From Pseudomonas saponiphila (GTDB lineage: Bacteria > Pseudomonadota > Gammaproteobacteria > Pseudomonadales > Pseudomonadaceae), in contig NZ_FNTJ01000001.1 of NCBI RefSeq assembly GCF_900105185.1, positions 2,066,501 to 2,130,500 on the forward strand: a stretch of 64,000 nucleotides of DNA, given 5' to 3'. The position numbers and the translations under genes are program-made. Under the pieces are notes generated by a model. The model was not told where the DNA came from. It saw only the letters and a program-made list of their open reading frames with translations, and ran no database searches. How positions within the stretch are numbered: the first letter of the stretch is position 1; each line of letters begins with the position of its first letter. This document shows positions 48,042-56,685 of this stretch, one piece after another.

Positions 48042-49364
48042 ATGCCCCTCACTGATACCGCCGTCCGGCAGTCCAAACCCCAAGAGAAAGACTACAGCCT
48101 CAACGATACCGACGGCCTGTCGTTGTTCGTCTCCGCCAAGGGGACAAAGTCCTGGCACTTCAGATTTAGCTGGCTCGGTAAGCAGTCGCGCTATTCCTTC
48201 GGCACATACCCGGCGCTGTCCCTGCGCGATGCTCGGACCATGCGCGACGAGGCCCGCAGCCTGGTTGCCAAGGGGATCGATCCACGGGCGGAGCGCCGGC
48301 AGGAGCGTAGCGCCGCAGTAGCGAGCGCAGAGAACACATTCGAGGCAGTGGCCAACCGCTGGCACAACTTCAAGGCCCTGCGATTGACCAACGCCAAGAA
48401 GGGGAGTGCCGAGCAGTCTCGCCGCTACCTGGACAAGGACTTGATCCCGTCCCTGGGCGCTATCCCAATTGACCAGGTGCGCCGGGCCGATGTGCTCAAG
48501 GCTGTGCGGAAGGTTGAAGCCCGGGGCGCGCTGCATGTTGCGGAGAAGTGCCGCGGGTGGCTGAACGAGATTTTCCGCTATGCGATAGCCGAAGACCTGA
48601 TCGAGCTGAACCCAGCGTCCGATATCGACGTGGTGGCCGCCATCCAGCCGCCAGTTGAGCACAACCCGATATTGCGCCGGCATGAGCTGGCGGAGTTCCT
48701 GGTGAAGTTGCGCGCAAGCGGCATGGGCATGCTCACGAAGTCGGCGATTCGCCTGATGCTGTTGACGATGGTGCGCACTATCGAAGCGCGCAGGGCATCG
48801 CCGGCGCACTTCGACCTGGAGGCCGAGCTCTGGAGCATTCCGCCTGACGACGTCAAGCAGTTGCAGAGCCGGGTTCGAACTGAAAGCGGGGAGATTCCGC
48901 CGTATCTGGTGCCACTGTCGCGGCAGGCGGTGGGGGTGGTACGGGAGGTGATGCAGGTCACCGGGCGTTGCAAGCTTCTATTCACCGGCCGGAACGAGCC
49001 AAGCAAGGTGATGAGCGAGAACACGGTGAACCAGGCAATCAAGAGGATGGGGTACAAGGATCGCCTCACGGGCCACGGAGTGCGTGGCACCGCGTCGACG
49101 ATCCTGAACGACCTGGGCTACAACAAGGATTGGATCGAGGCGCAGCTCTCGCATGCTGACGACAATAAGGTGCGGGGATCGTACAACCACGCGGAGTATG
49201 TAGAGCAGCGCCGGCAGATGATGCAGGACTGGGCCGATTATCTCGACCACGTTGAAGCGGGTGGGGATTGTGACGTCTGGCCGAACTCGGCCTACAGCTT
49301 CAAGCCGGCTGGCCACGGGAAGCCTGGGCCTGTTCCAGGTTCCATTGCAGAACCTCGGCCTTGA
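48042..49364 (+). CDS. Phage tyrosine integrase (DUF4102 arm-binding domain)
   Basis: 440 residues. Residues about 1-85 form the arm-type DNA-binding domain of P4-like integrases (MPLTDTAVRQSKPQEKDYSL, GKQSRYSFGTYPALSL). Residues about 100-190 are the core-binding SAM-like domain. Catalytic residues are visible: first Arg in MVRTIEAR, H-x-x-R in GHGVRGTAS, His in LSHADD and the Tyr in RGSYNHAEY. The gene reads away from tRNA-Leu. Its last 65 nt overlap the convergent excisionase gene. Confidence 0.95.
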   Translation: MPLTDTAVRQSKPQEKDYSLNDTDGLSLFVSAKGTKSWHFRFSWLGKQSRYSFGTYPALSLRDARTMRDEARSLVAKGIDPRAERRQERSAAVASAENTFEAVANRWHNFKALRLTNAKKGSAEQSRRYLDKDLIPSLGAIPIDQVRRADVLKAVRKVEARGALHVAEKCRGWLNEIFRYAIAEDLIELNPASDIDVVAAIQPPVEHNPILRRHELAEFLVKLRASGMGMLTKSAIRLMLLTMVRTIEARRASPAHFDLEAELWSIPPDDVKQLQSRVRTESGEIPPYLVPLSRQAVGVVREVMQVTGRCKLLFTGRNEPSKVMSENTVNQAIKRMGYKDRLTGHGVRGTASTILNDLGYNKDWIEAQLSHADDNKVRGSYNHAEYVEQRRQMMQDWADYLDHVEAGGDCDVWPNSAYSFKPAGHGKPGPVPGSIAEPRP

Positions 49365-49512
49365 TCCAGGCCACGGACCTGGCGCCCAGCTTGACCTGCT
49401 TGGGAAACTTCCCCTCGTTGGCCATCTTGTAGATGGTGGTGGTCTTGATGCCCACCAGGCTGATCACCTCGGGCAGCTTGATGTATTCGATGTGTTGCTC
49501 TTGAGTTTGCAT
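49300..49512 (-). CDS. AlpA-family excisionase/regulator
   Basis: 70 residues from the ATG at 49512 with GAGGAAT upstream. A MerR-like winged HTH: YIKLPEVISLVGIKTTTIYK, MANEGKFPKQVKLGARSVAW, VLQWNLEQAQ. This is the AlpA signature used as excisionase (Xis) or integrase activator. The position beside int supports Xis. A 160-nt gap without a gene separates it from the next gene. Confidence 0.92.
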   Translation of the reverse strand: MQTQEQHIEYIKLPEVISLVGIKTTTIYKMANEGKFPKQVKLGARSVAWIKAEVLQWNLEQAQASRGQPA

Positions 49513-49672
49513 AGGGATTCCTCGCCCGCCATCGCCGGCAGGCTGTAGTGAGTGGGGTTTCGGGTTTGTCTGATGGGCCGCGGCGTTGCGCCGTGGCACT
49601 GTGCGGTGTCCGCTCGGTCTATGTCTTGCCGCTTTCGGCTGACTGCGCCCTGGGCCGGGCGGACTCTTCAGA

Positions 49673-50431
49673 TCAGCCGTCGTAGCATCCGCACGGCATT
49701 TCTTGATGGCTGTCGTCAAAGAGTCGCATCTGGTCGCGGTCCGATGCGATCAGGTCTTCCCAGCGCCAACGGCGGCCCAGGCCTTTCACTGAGGTCAGGT
49801 TGGCGCCGCGCTCGATGGCAATGGCTCGTTCTTTCAGGTCATCCGGTAGCGACAGGATTTCATGCTGCTTGCTGTTCGGACAGAAGAAGCACGAACTCTT
49901 GCCCGGAAGTGGCAGGCCGGCAGCGCGGATGGATTTGATGCACTCCTCGCGCCCCATGTCCCACTCGATCAGCGGGTACCGCCATTTGTACTTTTTGTCT
50001 TCGTCGAACTTGGCGCGCTGAGGCTCGCCGGCGTCATACCCGATGCATTTGATTACCTTCTGTCCGGACGTCCAGGCCGCCTTGGCCGGTTCCCAGTTGT
50101 TGCAATAGGCGTCCTGCGGCTCGCCTTTGTACTTCTGTGAGCAGGACTTAAAGCCGTAGGCCACGCTCGGCAGCATCTTCATGCGGTGGCAGTTTTCCTC
50201 CAAGGTTTCGGGGCGCCCCCCTTTGCGTACTGTGACGATCGACGGAAAGCCACGGGCGACAAGCCATCCACTGAACATTTCCAGATACTCGTAGTTTTCT
50301 CGGCGCTCGCCTCCCGTGTCTGCGAAGGTGATCAAGTCAACACGCATGCCGCGCTTGACCATTTCCACAAGCATGGCCGTGCTGTTCGTGCCGGCGCCGT
50401 AGCTGACTACCACCGGCGCTTGGCTGCTCAT
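49673..50431 (-). CDS. PAPS reductase/DndC-superfamily protein (phage)
   Basis: 252 residues from the ATG at 50431. The N-terminal PP-loop VVVSYGAGTNSTAMLVEM and LITFADTGGERRENYEYL mark an adenine-nucleotide alpha-hydrolase of the PAPS-reductase type. C-terminal cysteines (KSCSQKYKG, KSSCFFCPNSKQHEI, CGCYDG) could bind a metal or iron-sulfur cluster. Its start overlaps the stop of an 18-codon frame. Phage copies are common but their role is unclear: nucleic-acid modification or sulfur transfer are possible. Confidence 0.85.
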   Translation of the reverse strand: MSSQAPVVVSYGAGTNSTAMLVEMVKRGMRVDLITFADTGGERRENYEYLEMFSGWLVARGFPSIVTVRKGGRPETLEENCHRMKMLPSVAYGFKSCSQKYKGEPQDAYCNNWEPAKAAWTSGQKVIKCIGYDAGEPQRAKFDEDKKYKWRYPLIEWDMGREECIKSIRAAGLPLPGKSSCFFCPNSKQHEILSLPDDLKERAIAIERGANLTSVKGLGRRWRWEDLIASDRDQMRLFDDSHQEMPCGCYDG

Positions 50432-50484
50432 GGCCTCGGCCCCCTGTAGATCAGGTAGGCCATGTACAGGACGGGCAGGATCAT
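50428..50484 (-). CDS. 18-residue membrane microprotein, candidate
   Basis: MILPVLYMAYLIYRGPRP, hydrophobic for its first 13 residues. The ATG at 50484 overlaps the upstream gene's TGA (ATGA), and its own TGA overlaps the ATG of the PAPS-reductase-like gene (ATGA). Two consecutive 4-nt overlaps make translation plausible. No homologue is known to me. Confidence 0.45.
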   Translation of the reverse strand: MILPVLYMAYLIYRGPRP

Positions 50485-51077
50485 GGCTGCACCTCCTGCT
50501 GCACGCCAAGCTCCCCAAGCACCTCGCAAGCGATGGCAAAGCCTGGGCTTCCCAGCGGGCATTCCTTGATGATGCGGTTCAGGCCGTCGATCAGCTCGCG
50601 AGCTGTGCCGATCATCGTGTCGGCATCGGCGTCCATGTCTAGGCCGAGGGCTTCGCCAATGCTGCCGATGGAGACGCAGGCATCCAACAACATGCGCTTG
50701 CTGCGCTCGGCGTCCTTGCGCAGCGCCTCGTTGTCGGCCTCCAGTTCTTCGACTTGGACCAGCAGCTCGCCCCGGGCCCGAAGGTCTTGGCTGCTCGCCG
50801 CCTTCCATGCCTCTGCCTGGTCCTGGTACGAGACCTGGCCCGCTGGTGGCGACAGCCGTTCGATCTCAGCGAGCAGGCCCAGTACCATGGCCGGGTTGGC
50901 TGCTGCCACATAGCGCAGACAGGCATCTTGCTCAGTTTCGATGCTTTCGTAATGCAGCAAGGAACCAAGGTCTACGTCGAACACATAGCTGGTACCGGGT
51001 GCGTACTCTGGGCCAAACCAAGGTCCTTCAGGTGCAGCCTCGGCCAGGTCCTTCAGCTTTTCTTTGTCGATATTCAT
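50481..51077 (-). CDS. Ea22/Ead-like phage protein
   Basis: 198 residues from the ATG at 51077. MNIDKEKLKDLAEAAPEGPW at the N-terminus and RYVAAANPAMVLGLLAEIER are typical of Ead/Ea22-like proteins in the early left region of lambdoid phages. A central coiled coil (residues about 110-150, LLVQVEELEADNEALRKDAE) follows, and a C-terminal helical part. Function is not known; it is accessory. Confidence 0.8.
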   Translation of the reverse strand: MNIDKEKLKDLAEAAPEGPWFGPEYAPGTSYVFDVDLGSLLHYESIETEQDACLRYVAAANPAMVLGLLAEIERLSPPAGQVSYQDQAEAWKAASSQDLRARGELLVQVEELEADNEALRKDAERSKRMLLDACVSIGSIGEALGLDMDADADTMIGTARELIDGLNRIIKECPLGSPGFAIACEVLGELGVQQEVQP

Positions 51078-51135
51078 GGCATAGCTCCGCCATTCCGCTG
51101 CTGCGGCTGGCTTAAGTGGGGAAGGGGTAGAGGGG

Positions 51136-51525
51136 TTACTGCTGGGGAGGGATGGGCAGAGGCTGCCAATGAGTCGGCCAATCGTCCCGCCTGAAGCCAC
51201 CGTCCCAGCTGGACCAGTCCGCACCGCTTTCATACTCGACGTCACCCAGGTACACGCCGGTAGTCGCGTGGAACTCTGCGGCGGAATTGCTCCACTCGAT
51301 CCAGGCGCCGGCGGTGATCCGGTCACCCTTGCGCAGGATGATCTCGGTGCCATCCTTCGGCGCAGTTTCGATTGGCTGCCACTGCTCGGCAGGCTGCCCG
51401 AATCGTTCGCACAGCGCCTCCCATATGTCATACGCGCCACCGCCACAGACCCGGGCCTTCTCGGCGATGAACTCTGCCAGGTCGTCGCTGAGTTCGCGGG
51501 GGAAGCTGATCATGTCGTTACTCAT
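51136..51525 (-). CDS. DUF551-type phage protein
   Basis: 129 residues from the ATG at 51525. The C-terminal part (EQWQPIETAPKDGTEIIL to THWQPLPIPP) is the DUF551 signature seen in many lambdoid prophage small proteins. The N-terminal 45 residues are variable. It overlaps the upstream small protein's stop by one base (TGATG). Confidence 0.78.
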   Translation of the reverse strand: MSNDMISFPRELSDDLAEFIAEKARVCGGGAYDIWEALCERFGQPAEQWQPIETAPKDGTEIILRKGDRITAGAWIEWSNSAAEFHATTGVYLGDVEYESGADWSSWDGGFRRDDWPTHWQPLPIPPQQ

Positions 51526-51695
51526 CACTGTTTCTCCCGTGCGCGCAACTCGGCCATCAAGGCCTGGCGCGCTCTGCTGCATTTTTCGTGGTTGCCGTGG
51601 GCCCGCTGCTTGTTGCATTGGTCGCAGGTGAAGTTGAGGTCAATCGCTTTCATCGGGCGCCCGCGGATCTTGGTCTTGCGGCGAAGGATGGTCAT
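51525..51695 (-). CDS. Small Cys-containing phage protein
   Basis: 56 residues, not picked up by length-based gene finding. AAGGAG lies upstream of the ATG at 51695. Basic N-terminus (ILRRKTKIRGRP), then CDQC and a third Cys with His nearby (RAHGNHEKCS), which could bind one zinc. It is coupled to the DUF551 gene by TGATG. Confidence 0.65.
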   Translation of the reverse strand: MTILRRKTKIRGRPMKAIDLNFTCDQCNKQRAHGNHEKCSRARQALMAELRAREKQ

Positions 51696-51742
51696 GCCGA
51701 CAGCTCCTTTCGGAAGGGCGCCCGGGCAGGGCGCCGGCAGGG

Positions 51743-52354
51743 TTACGCAACCCGGGTTGGCGGGTTCATTGCGAAGTAAATGCGGGCACAGGCTTCTGTA
51801 TCTGGCCGGGCTCGGTGCCCCCCGACCAGCACCTCGCCGGTGAAGTGCAGAAGGGCTTCAGCGACAGAGGGTTGCTTGAACTGCCGACCACGACCGGCGG
51901 CGATCATTCGGGCGGTTGGCGGGCACTTCACAAGGGCGGTGCTGTTCTGGCATGTGCAGTACTTCGGCCCGTCGCGGAACTCATCAGCGGTGGCCTCATC
52001 CATGAAACGCTTCAAGCCAATGCGCAGAATGCGGTCATCGAACGAGACGTTATGCGCTACCCGCAGGCCGGCCTGGGCCATGATGCTCATGAACCCGGCG
52101 ACCGCTTCGGCTTCCGGAATCCCCTGCTCCAGGGCCATTTCGGTGGTGATGCCGTGGATGGCTGCGACGTCGTCAGGGATAACCCAGCCGTCTGGCTTTA
52201 CCATCGCTTCGAACGAGTCCACCAGGATGCCGTCGGGCGTGTAGAGCAGGGCGCAGATATCAACGATATGCGGCTGGCGGGGGTCTTCGCTGGGCTCCCT
52301 GAACAAGGGCAGGCCGGTGGTTTCGGTATCGAAGAAACAGATCAATTCGGACAT
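51743..52354 (-). CDS. DnaQ-like 3'-5' exonuclease (DEDD family)
   Basis: 203 residues from the ATG at 52354. ExoI motif FFDTETTGLP, ExoII AHNVSFDDRIL and ExoIII GHRARPDTEACARIY provide the four acidic residues and the His of the DEDDh class. A phage enzyme probably acting in recombination or degradation of nucleic acid. Confidence 0.9.
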   Translation of the reverse strand: MSELICFFDTETTGLPLFREPSEDPRQPHIVDICALLYTPDGILVDSFEAMVKPDGWVIPDDVAAIHGITTEMALEQGIPEAEAVAGFMSIMAQAGLRVAHNVSFDDRILRIGLKRFMDEATADEFRDGPKYCTCQNSTALVKCPPTARMIAAGRGRQFKQPSVAEALLHFTGEVLVGGHRARPDTEACARIYFAMNPPTRVA

Positions 52355-52418
52355 AGGTTTTCTCCAGGCGAAAAGAAGGCGCCCGTAGGCGCCTGGCGGT
52401 GTTCCGATTTGTGGTGGG

Positions 52419-53246
52419 TCAAGCCACGTCTTCCAGCGTGGCAATGACCTTGTAGCTGTGCTCCAGGGCTGATTCGCCCTCGGTTTCGAGCTCGATCACA
52501 CCTTTATCGAGTAGGCGCAGCAGCAGGGTAGTGGCCTGGTCGCTGTCGATTGCCAGGCGGCTTTGCACCCAGTGGGCTTTGAACGGCTTGGCCGCGGCCT
52601 TGAGCACGATCAGTTGAGCGGCGTCCTCGTAGCTGAAGTCGCCGAACTCCTGGTCTACGGTGGCCTGTGCGCCTGGCTTTCCCGCGGCCAGGTGTGCTTC
52701 CAGATCCTCCTTCGTGCCAAGCTGGGCAACTTCTCCATCCGAATCGTCTGGGTTGGCAGGTTGATCGCTCAACAGGTCAGCGGTCGGTTCTTTGATGCTC
52801 AGCGGCAGATCCTTTTGGTCGCGGTCTGGAACGAAGTCGTCCAGGGCCTCGCTGTAATCATCTGGCGCCATCACCAGCAGGCACAGATGGCCAGCGGCAT
52901 CGACAAGGTCGTGCTTGCTCGGATCTTTGCCGTCGACCTTGGCGGTCACTGTGAGCGACTTGTCGTCGACCTGAACGCGTTTGACGTCGACCGGAACGGT
53001 CTTGACGCCGTTAGAGGCAATCACGCGGATGGCCAGCTGCACAGCCGTGTGGACGCCCAGCGTTACACGTTCGATGGTCGCCTGCTGGGCCGACTCGCTG
53101 AGATCTCCGTAGGGCCTGGCCTGCCCACGGAGTTGGTCGAGCACAACCTGTACCAGGTCGTGTTCCAGGAGCTGGCTGGCGACGTCGGCAGGAAAGGCAC
53201 CTTCGCGCTTGCAGCGTTCGATGATAGAGCGGTGTTCCAGTTTCAT
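52419..53246 (-). CDS. Phage protein with C-terminal FtsK-gamma-like winged helix
   Basis: 275 residues. N-terminal region (residues 1-130) is of unknown function. An acidic, probably disordered linker (residues about 140-195) precedes a C-terminal block, DAAQLIVLKAAAKPFKAHWV and QATTLLLRLLDKGVIELE, which resembles the gamma winged helix of FtsK/SpoIIIE. No ATPase motif is present, so it is not a translocase. It is likely a DNA-binding accessory of the recombination module. Confidence 0.6.
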   Translation of the reverse strand: MKLEHRSIIERCKREGAFPADVASQLLEHDLVQVVLDQLRGQARPYGDLSESAQQATIERVTLGVHTAVQLAIRVIASNGVKTVPVDVKRVQVDDKSLTVTAKVDGKDPSKHDLVDAAGHLCLLVMAPDDYSEALDDFVPDRDQKDLPLSIKEPTADLLSDQPANPDDSDGEVAQLGTKEDLEAHLAAGKPGAQATVDQEFGDFSYEDAAQLIVLKAAAKPFKAHWVQSRLAIDSDQATTLLLRLLDKGVIELETEGESALEHSYKVIATLEDVA

Positions 53247-53257
53247 GCGGTGATTCC

Positions 53258-53458
53258 TCAGTGTTTTGCGATGCGTTCAAGCGCGGCCTGCTGGGCCGGG
53301 CTCAGGTGGGTGCGCGGGCCATGGCGCTGGAAGCTGGCCCGCATGTTTTCGGTGAACTCAATTTCCCAGGTGTTGGCCGCCAGCAACTCCGCGGCGGCGA
53401 GCAGGACGCTGAATTCCTCGATGGCGCCGTAGATTTCCTCGATGCATTGGGCGGCCAT
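53258..53458 (-). CDS. Small phage protein of unknown function
   Basis: 66 residues, mostly helical (EIYGAIEEFSVLLAAAELLA) with a basic C-terminus (RTHLSPAQQAALERIAKH). It lies tightly between two recombination genes (15 and 11 nt spacing), which supports it being a gene. No family recognised. Confidence 0.6.
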   Translation of the reverse strand: MAAQCIEEIYGAIEEFSVLLAAAELLAANTWEIEFTENMRASFQRHGPRTHLSPAQQAALERIAKH

Positions 53459-53473
53459 GGCTGTTACCCCTGA

Positions 53474-55096
53474 TCAGGCGGCGGCCTGACTGTTCTGTAT
53501 GCGCTGGACATGCACCACCAGGGCCGAGCAGATGCGCGGGAAGTCGGCGGCGCGGTAAAGCATTGCCGAGCGATCACGCTCGACAGCCTCAAAGCCCAGC
53601 GAGCGCAGGAAGTCAGCCGTCAAGGTGAAGCCCAGGCAGCGGCAGATTTCGCCGAGCTTGATGCGCTGGCCATCGTCAGCCACCTGCTGAGCTGCAGGTG
53701 CAGCGCTGGTGATTGGTGTTGCCGCCAACGGCTTGGCCTGCTCGGCGACCGGCTGAACAGGCTCTTTGGTCGGCTGCTGCTGGGCGGCCTGGCTCGCGTC
53801 CGCCTGGCGCGCCAGCTCGGCCTGCTGCTGTTCGTGCTCGTTGATGCGAACTTTGATCAGCGCCACCAGGTCGTCGTTGACCTTGAGCACCAGTTCTTGG
53901 GCATCGGCGAACAGGAAACCGTGCTTGCTGGCCAGCTCGTTCAGGCTCTTCAGGTTCGTCCGGATCAAGTCGCCGATGCGGCTGGCCTCGATCTTGGCGC
54001 GGGCCAGTTCGCTGTCGGCGGCTTCCTTGAGGCTGGAAATGGTGCGCTTGCCTTTGATGACGCCGGCAAAGTCGGCCATGACTTTCGGCATGCGGATACG
54101 GCTATTCAGCGTTCCGTTGATCTGGTCGATGTGATCCTGCAGGGCCTTCGCCGCATCGATGACGATGTCGTTGCGGATCGTGTCCTTGCGCGCCTTGACC
54201 AGCTTTTCCAGTTCCAGGCGCTTACGGCGAGCCTCGGCGGTGATGTCGTCGATGGCCTTGAACAGCAGGTCAATGCTTTCCGTCTGGCTCAGGGCATGCT
54301 CTTTGGCAGCCTTGAGCTTGTCCTCGACGTCGCTGCACCACTTCACGGTAGTTTCAGCGTCGGCAAAGTCCTGGTCGGTGGATAGCTCGGTGTTGATTTT
54401 GCCGAACACCGTCATAGCGTGGGCCTTGAAGGCATCCAGATTGCTGGCGGTCACCATGCCGGTGACCTCGATGCGCAGTGCTGGCAGTTGGTCAGGTGCA
54501 GAGCCGAGCAACTCGACTGTGGCCGCCTGCGGCGCGAACTCGCCAAGATCCTGCTCGAACTGGGCCCAGCCTTGGACCAGCTGTTCCCGGCGCCCCGGGA
54601 CTGGCCGGTATTCCAGGTGCACGAAGTTTTCGCGGGTGCCATCGGAGCAGGCGAAGATCACGCGCTCAGCGCCGGCGACCAGCAGCTGCTGCTCAAGCTG
54701 CCAGTAGTAGTGGGGGTCAAGAGCGCCGGCGCGGATCTGCGCGACCAGTCTCTGGTTCCACAGCTTATGCTCGAAGAGGGTATCGCCAAGCATCGTGGCG
54801 CCATCCATCGAGGCCAGCAGGTTGCCAGCGGTGCCAACGATGGGATACAGCTCTTCGCCGATCATTTCCTCGACCAGGGGCCGGGCCAGCTCTTCAGTGG
54901 CATGGCCGCGGTCGAAGACGGCCTGCTGCGCCGGGGTAACCTCGGGCACGATGCCGGTTTTCTTCATCGTCAGCAGGTCGTTGCGGGTTTGGAACTTCGA
55001 GGCCCCCATCATCGCGGGCGCCTCCGAAGCGGTGAAATAGCTGGAGCGAAGGGCGTGCCACTCAGGCGTGCCCTGCTGGACGTTATGCACTTTCAT
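53474..55096 (-). CDS. YqaJ-family recombination exonuclease with long C-terminal extension
   Basis: 540 residues, against roughly 200-320 for a plain YqaJ/lambda-exo nuclease. Residues 1-210 hold the nuclease core: GTPEWHALRSSYFTASEAPA, DRGHATEELARPL (motif with Glu), ASMDGATMLGDTLFEHKLWN (Asp, Glu-x-Lys) and YYWQLEQQLLVAGA (Gln). Residues about 215-420 form a long coiled coil (DUF1351-like), followed by a Pro/Ala-rich linker and a small C-terminal domain. It overlaps recT by 14 nt; the pair forms a Red-like recombination system. Confidence 0.88.
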   Translation of the reverse strand: MKVHNVQQGTPEWHALRSSYFTASEAPAMMGASKFQTRNDLLTMKKTGIVPEVTPAQQAVFDRGHATEELARPLVEEMIGEELYPIVGTAGNLLASMDGATMLGDTLFEHKLWNQRLVAQIRAGALDPHYYWQLEQQLLVAGAERVIFACSDGTRENFVHLEYRPVPGRREQLVQGWAQFEQDLGEFAPQAATVELLGSAPDQLPALRIEVTGMVTASNLDAFKAHAMTVFGKINTELSTDQDFADAETTVKWCSDVEDKLKAAKEHALSQTESIDLLFKAIDDITAEARRKRLELEKLVKARKDTIRNDIVIDAAKALQDHIDQINGTLNSRIRMPKVMADFAGVIKGKRTISSLKEAADSELARAKIEASRIGDLIRTNLKSLNELASKHGFLFADAQELVLKVNDDLVALIKVRINEHEQQQAELARQADASQAAQQQPTKEPVQPVAEQAKPLAATPITSAAPAAQQVADDGQRIKLGEICRCLGFTLTADFLRSLGFEAVERDRSAMLYRAADFPRICSALVVHVQRIQNSQAAA

Positions 55097-55985
55097 TGGT
55101 GGCTTCTCCTTCGATGGGGGCCAGGGCGCGGATGCGCTCTTCTTGCTCCGGGGTGACGGCGTATTTGCTGGTGATATTGGAAAGGATGTGATCGGGGGTC
55201 GCGCGGCCAGTGGCGATCATTGCGCGCCACTTGTCCGCATTCTCGTCAAGCTTGCTGTCTGGGTAGGGCGGTAGCTGCTTTGGTTCTTCGGTCCTGCGCG
55301 GCGGGTTGAGGTCCCGCATTGGCTGGGAGGTTTCTTCCAGTTCGTCAGGGCTGTAAACGCCCAGGATCACGTCAGGGCAGTAGAGGCGCGACCAACGTTT
55401 GGTCGCGAGATACGCCAGTTGCTGGCGCGGGTCATCAGCCCACAGCGTACTGTTTCGGGTGCGTGCCTGGGCGAGCAGCAGCTCGAGCACGCGCGGTTCA
55501 GGTTCGCCACGGAACGTAGCCCAAACCCTTACGCCGAGGCCTTCTTCGTCGGCCATCTTCCAGCCGGGCACGCGGTATTCGCCTTTCTCGCCTTTGCGGA
55601 TCTCGAACTTGCCGATGACCTTTTCCCAGTCGCCGTACCACTCGTAGTGCAGCCGATCAGCGACCGGCGCGCAGGTGGTGATCACCGCATTCACCAGCTG
55701 TGCTTCATAGCCCAACACGCCGTTGACCAGGTGCGTCTTCTGCGCCACGGCGAATGGATTCATTTTCCACTGCATCGATTGCATGACGACCGCCAGGCAG
55801 TCAGCCGGATTTCCGTAGAAGTGCTTTGGCAGCGTGGCGCGGCCGGTGGCCATGACATCGGCCAGGCGCATCATCTTGTCCAGGCTGTCGCCATCCAAAA
55901 CCAGGGCGCTGGTGCTGGTGGATGCGTGCGGAAGGACGTGCAGGTTTTGTTCGTGCGCCACTGGCGCCAAGCTTTGTTGGGACAC
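55083..55985 (-). CDS. RecT-family single-strand annealing protein
   Basis: 300 residues. RecT core residues about 40-215: ADVMATGRATLPKHFYGNPA, DCLAVVMQSMQWKMNPFAVA and KTHLVNGVLGYEAQLVNAV, as well as YLATKRWSRLYCPDVILGVY. The C-terminal 80 residues are acidic and less conserved. It pairs with the YqaJ nuclease encoded directly downstream. Confidence 0.92.
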   Translation of the reverse strand: MSQQSLAPVAHEQNLHVLPHASTSTSALVLDGDSLDKMMRLADVMATGRATLPKHFYGNPADCLAVVMQSMQWKMNPFAVAQKTHLVNGVLGYEAQLVNAVITTCAPVADRLHYEWYGDWEKVIGKFEIRKGEKGEYRVPGWKMADEEGLGVRVWATFRGEPEPRVLELLLAQARTRNSTLWADDPRQQLAYLATKRWSRLYCPDVILGVYSPDELEETSQPMRDLNPPRRTEEPKQLPPYPDSKLDENADKWRAMIATGRATPDHILSNITSKYAVTPEQEERIRALAPIEGEATNESA

Positions 55986-56065
55986 AAGAGTTTCCTTGCC
56001 GCGACGTGCGCAGCATTGAGTGGGTCTAGGGAAAGGATGGGGGACGGGTTACAGCGGCAGGGCGA

Positions 56066-56239
56066 TCACGGCTCGACCAGCGAGAGCAGGCGTTCACCCA
56101 AGATGATCTTGGCGTTGGCCTGTTCCTTCCTGATGCCGGTGGCCTGGGCCACCTCGGAAAGGGTCAGGCCATCACGACGGAGTTTCGCGCAGCGAATTGC
56201 CAGGTGCTGGCCGCGCTTGTGCGCGCCGGTACCGCTCAT
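56066..56239 (-). CDS. Small HTH protein (phage)
   Basis: 57 residues, short enough to be missed. A helix-turn-helix is suggested by LRRDGLTLSEVAQATGIRKE and AKIILGERLLS. Its ATG overlaps the stop of the upstream gene by 4 nt (ATGA). Confidence 0.68.
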   Translation of the reverse strand: MSGTGAHKRGQHLAIRCAKLRRDGLTLSEVAQATGIRKEQANAKIILGERLLSLVEP

Positions 56240-56685
56240 GCTGCATCTGCCTTTTGCTGCTCCGCCCGGTCAGCTGCAAGACCTGCAGCAATTTCGGCGG
56301 CACGCGCACGGCCGTACTCATTGGCCCAGGGCCTGATCAGCGAATCGGCGATACCGTGAAGGGCCGTAGGGTGCTGCTCATCCTTCGGCTGTCCAATCGC
56401 CGCAATGGCCAGATCGTAGGCGTTCCGGTGGACCCGGCGCCCGTCGGCGATCACCTCGCAGATCATCTGCTCAATCGGGTACTCGCGATTGTCTGTAAGC
56501 AGCGGGGCGATATGCTCCTGGGCGCCCAGGTGTTCCGCCAGCGCCTCATAGAGCGATTGCGGGGTGACCAGGGCCACGGATTTGCCGTGCGCCCGTGGCG
56601 CCGTCACGTTCTGCCCACAGATCAGGGCATTGATTGAATCGTGGAGCCAGTCCGGCCCCTCTGGTGTTTCGAGGAAGTCGGTCAT
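56236..56685 (-). CDS. Phage protein of unknown function
   Basis: 149 residues without recognisable motif. It looks helical, with an acidic N-terminus (MTDFLETPEGPDWLHDSINA) and an Ala-rich C-terminus. It is coupled by 4-nt overlaps to the genes on both sides. Confidence 0.68.
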   Translation of the reverse strand: MTDFLETPEGPDWLHDSINALICGQNVTAPRAHGKSVALVTPQSLYEALAEHLGAQEHIAPLLTDNREYPIEQMICEVIADGRRVHRNAYDLAIAAIGQPKDEQHPTALHGIADSLIRPWANEYGRARAAEIAAGLAADRAEQQKADAA

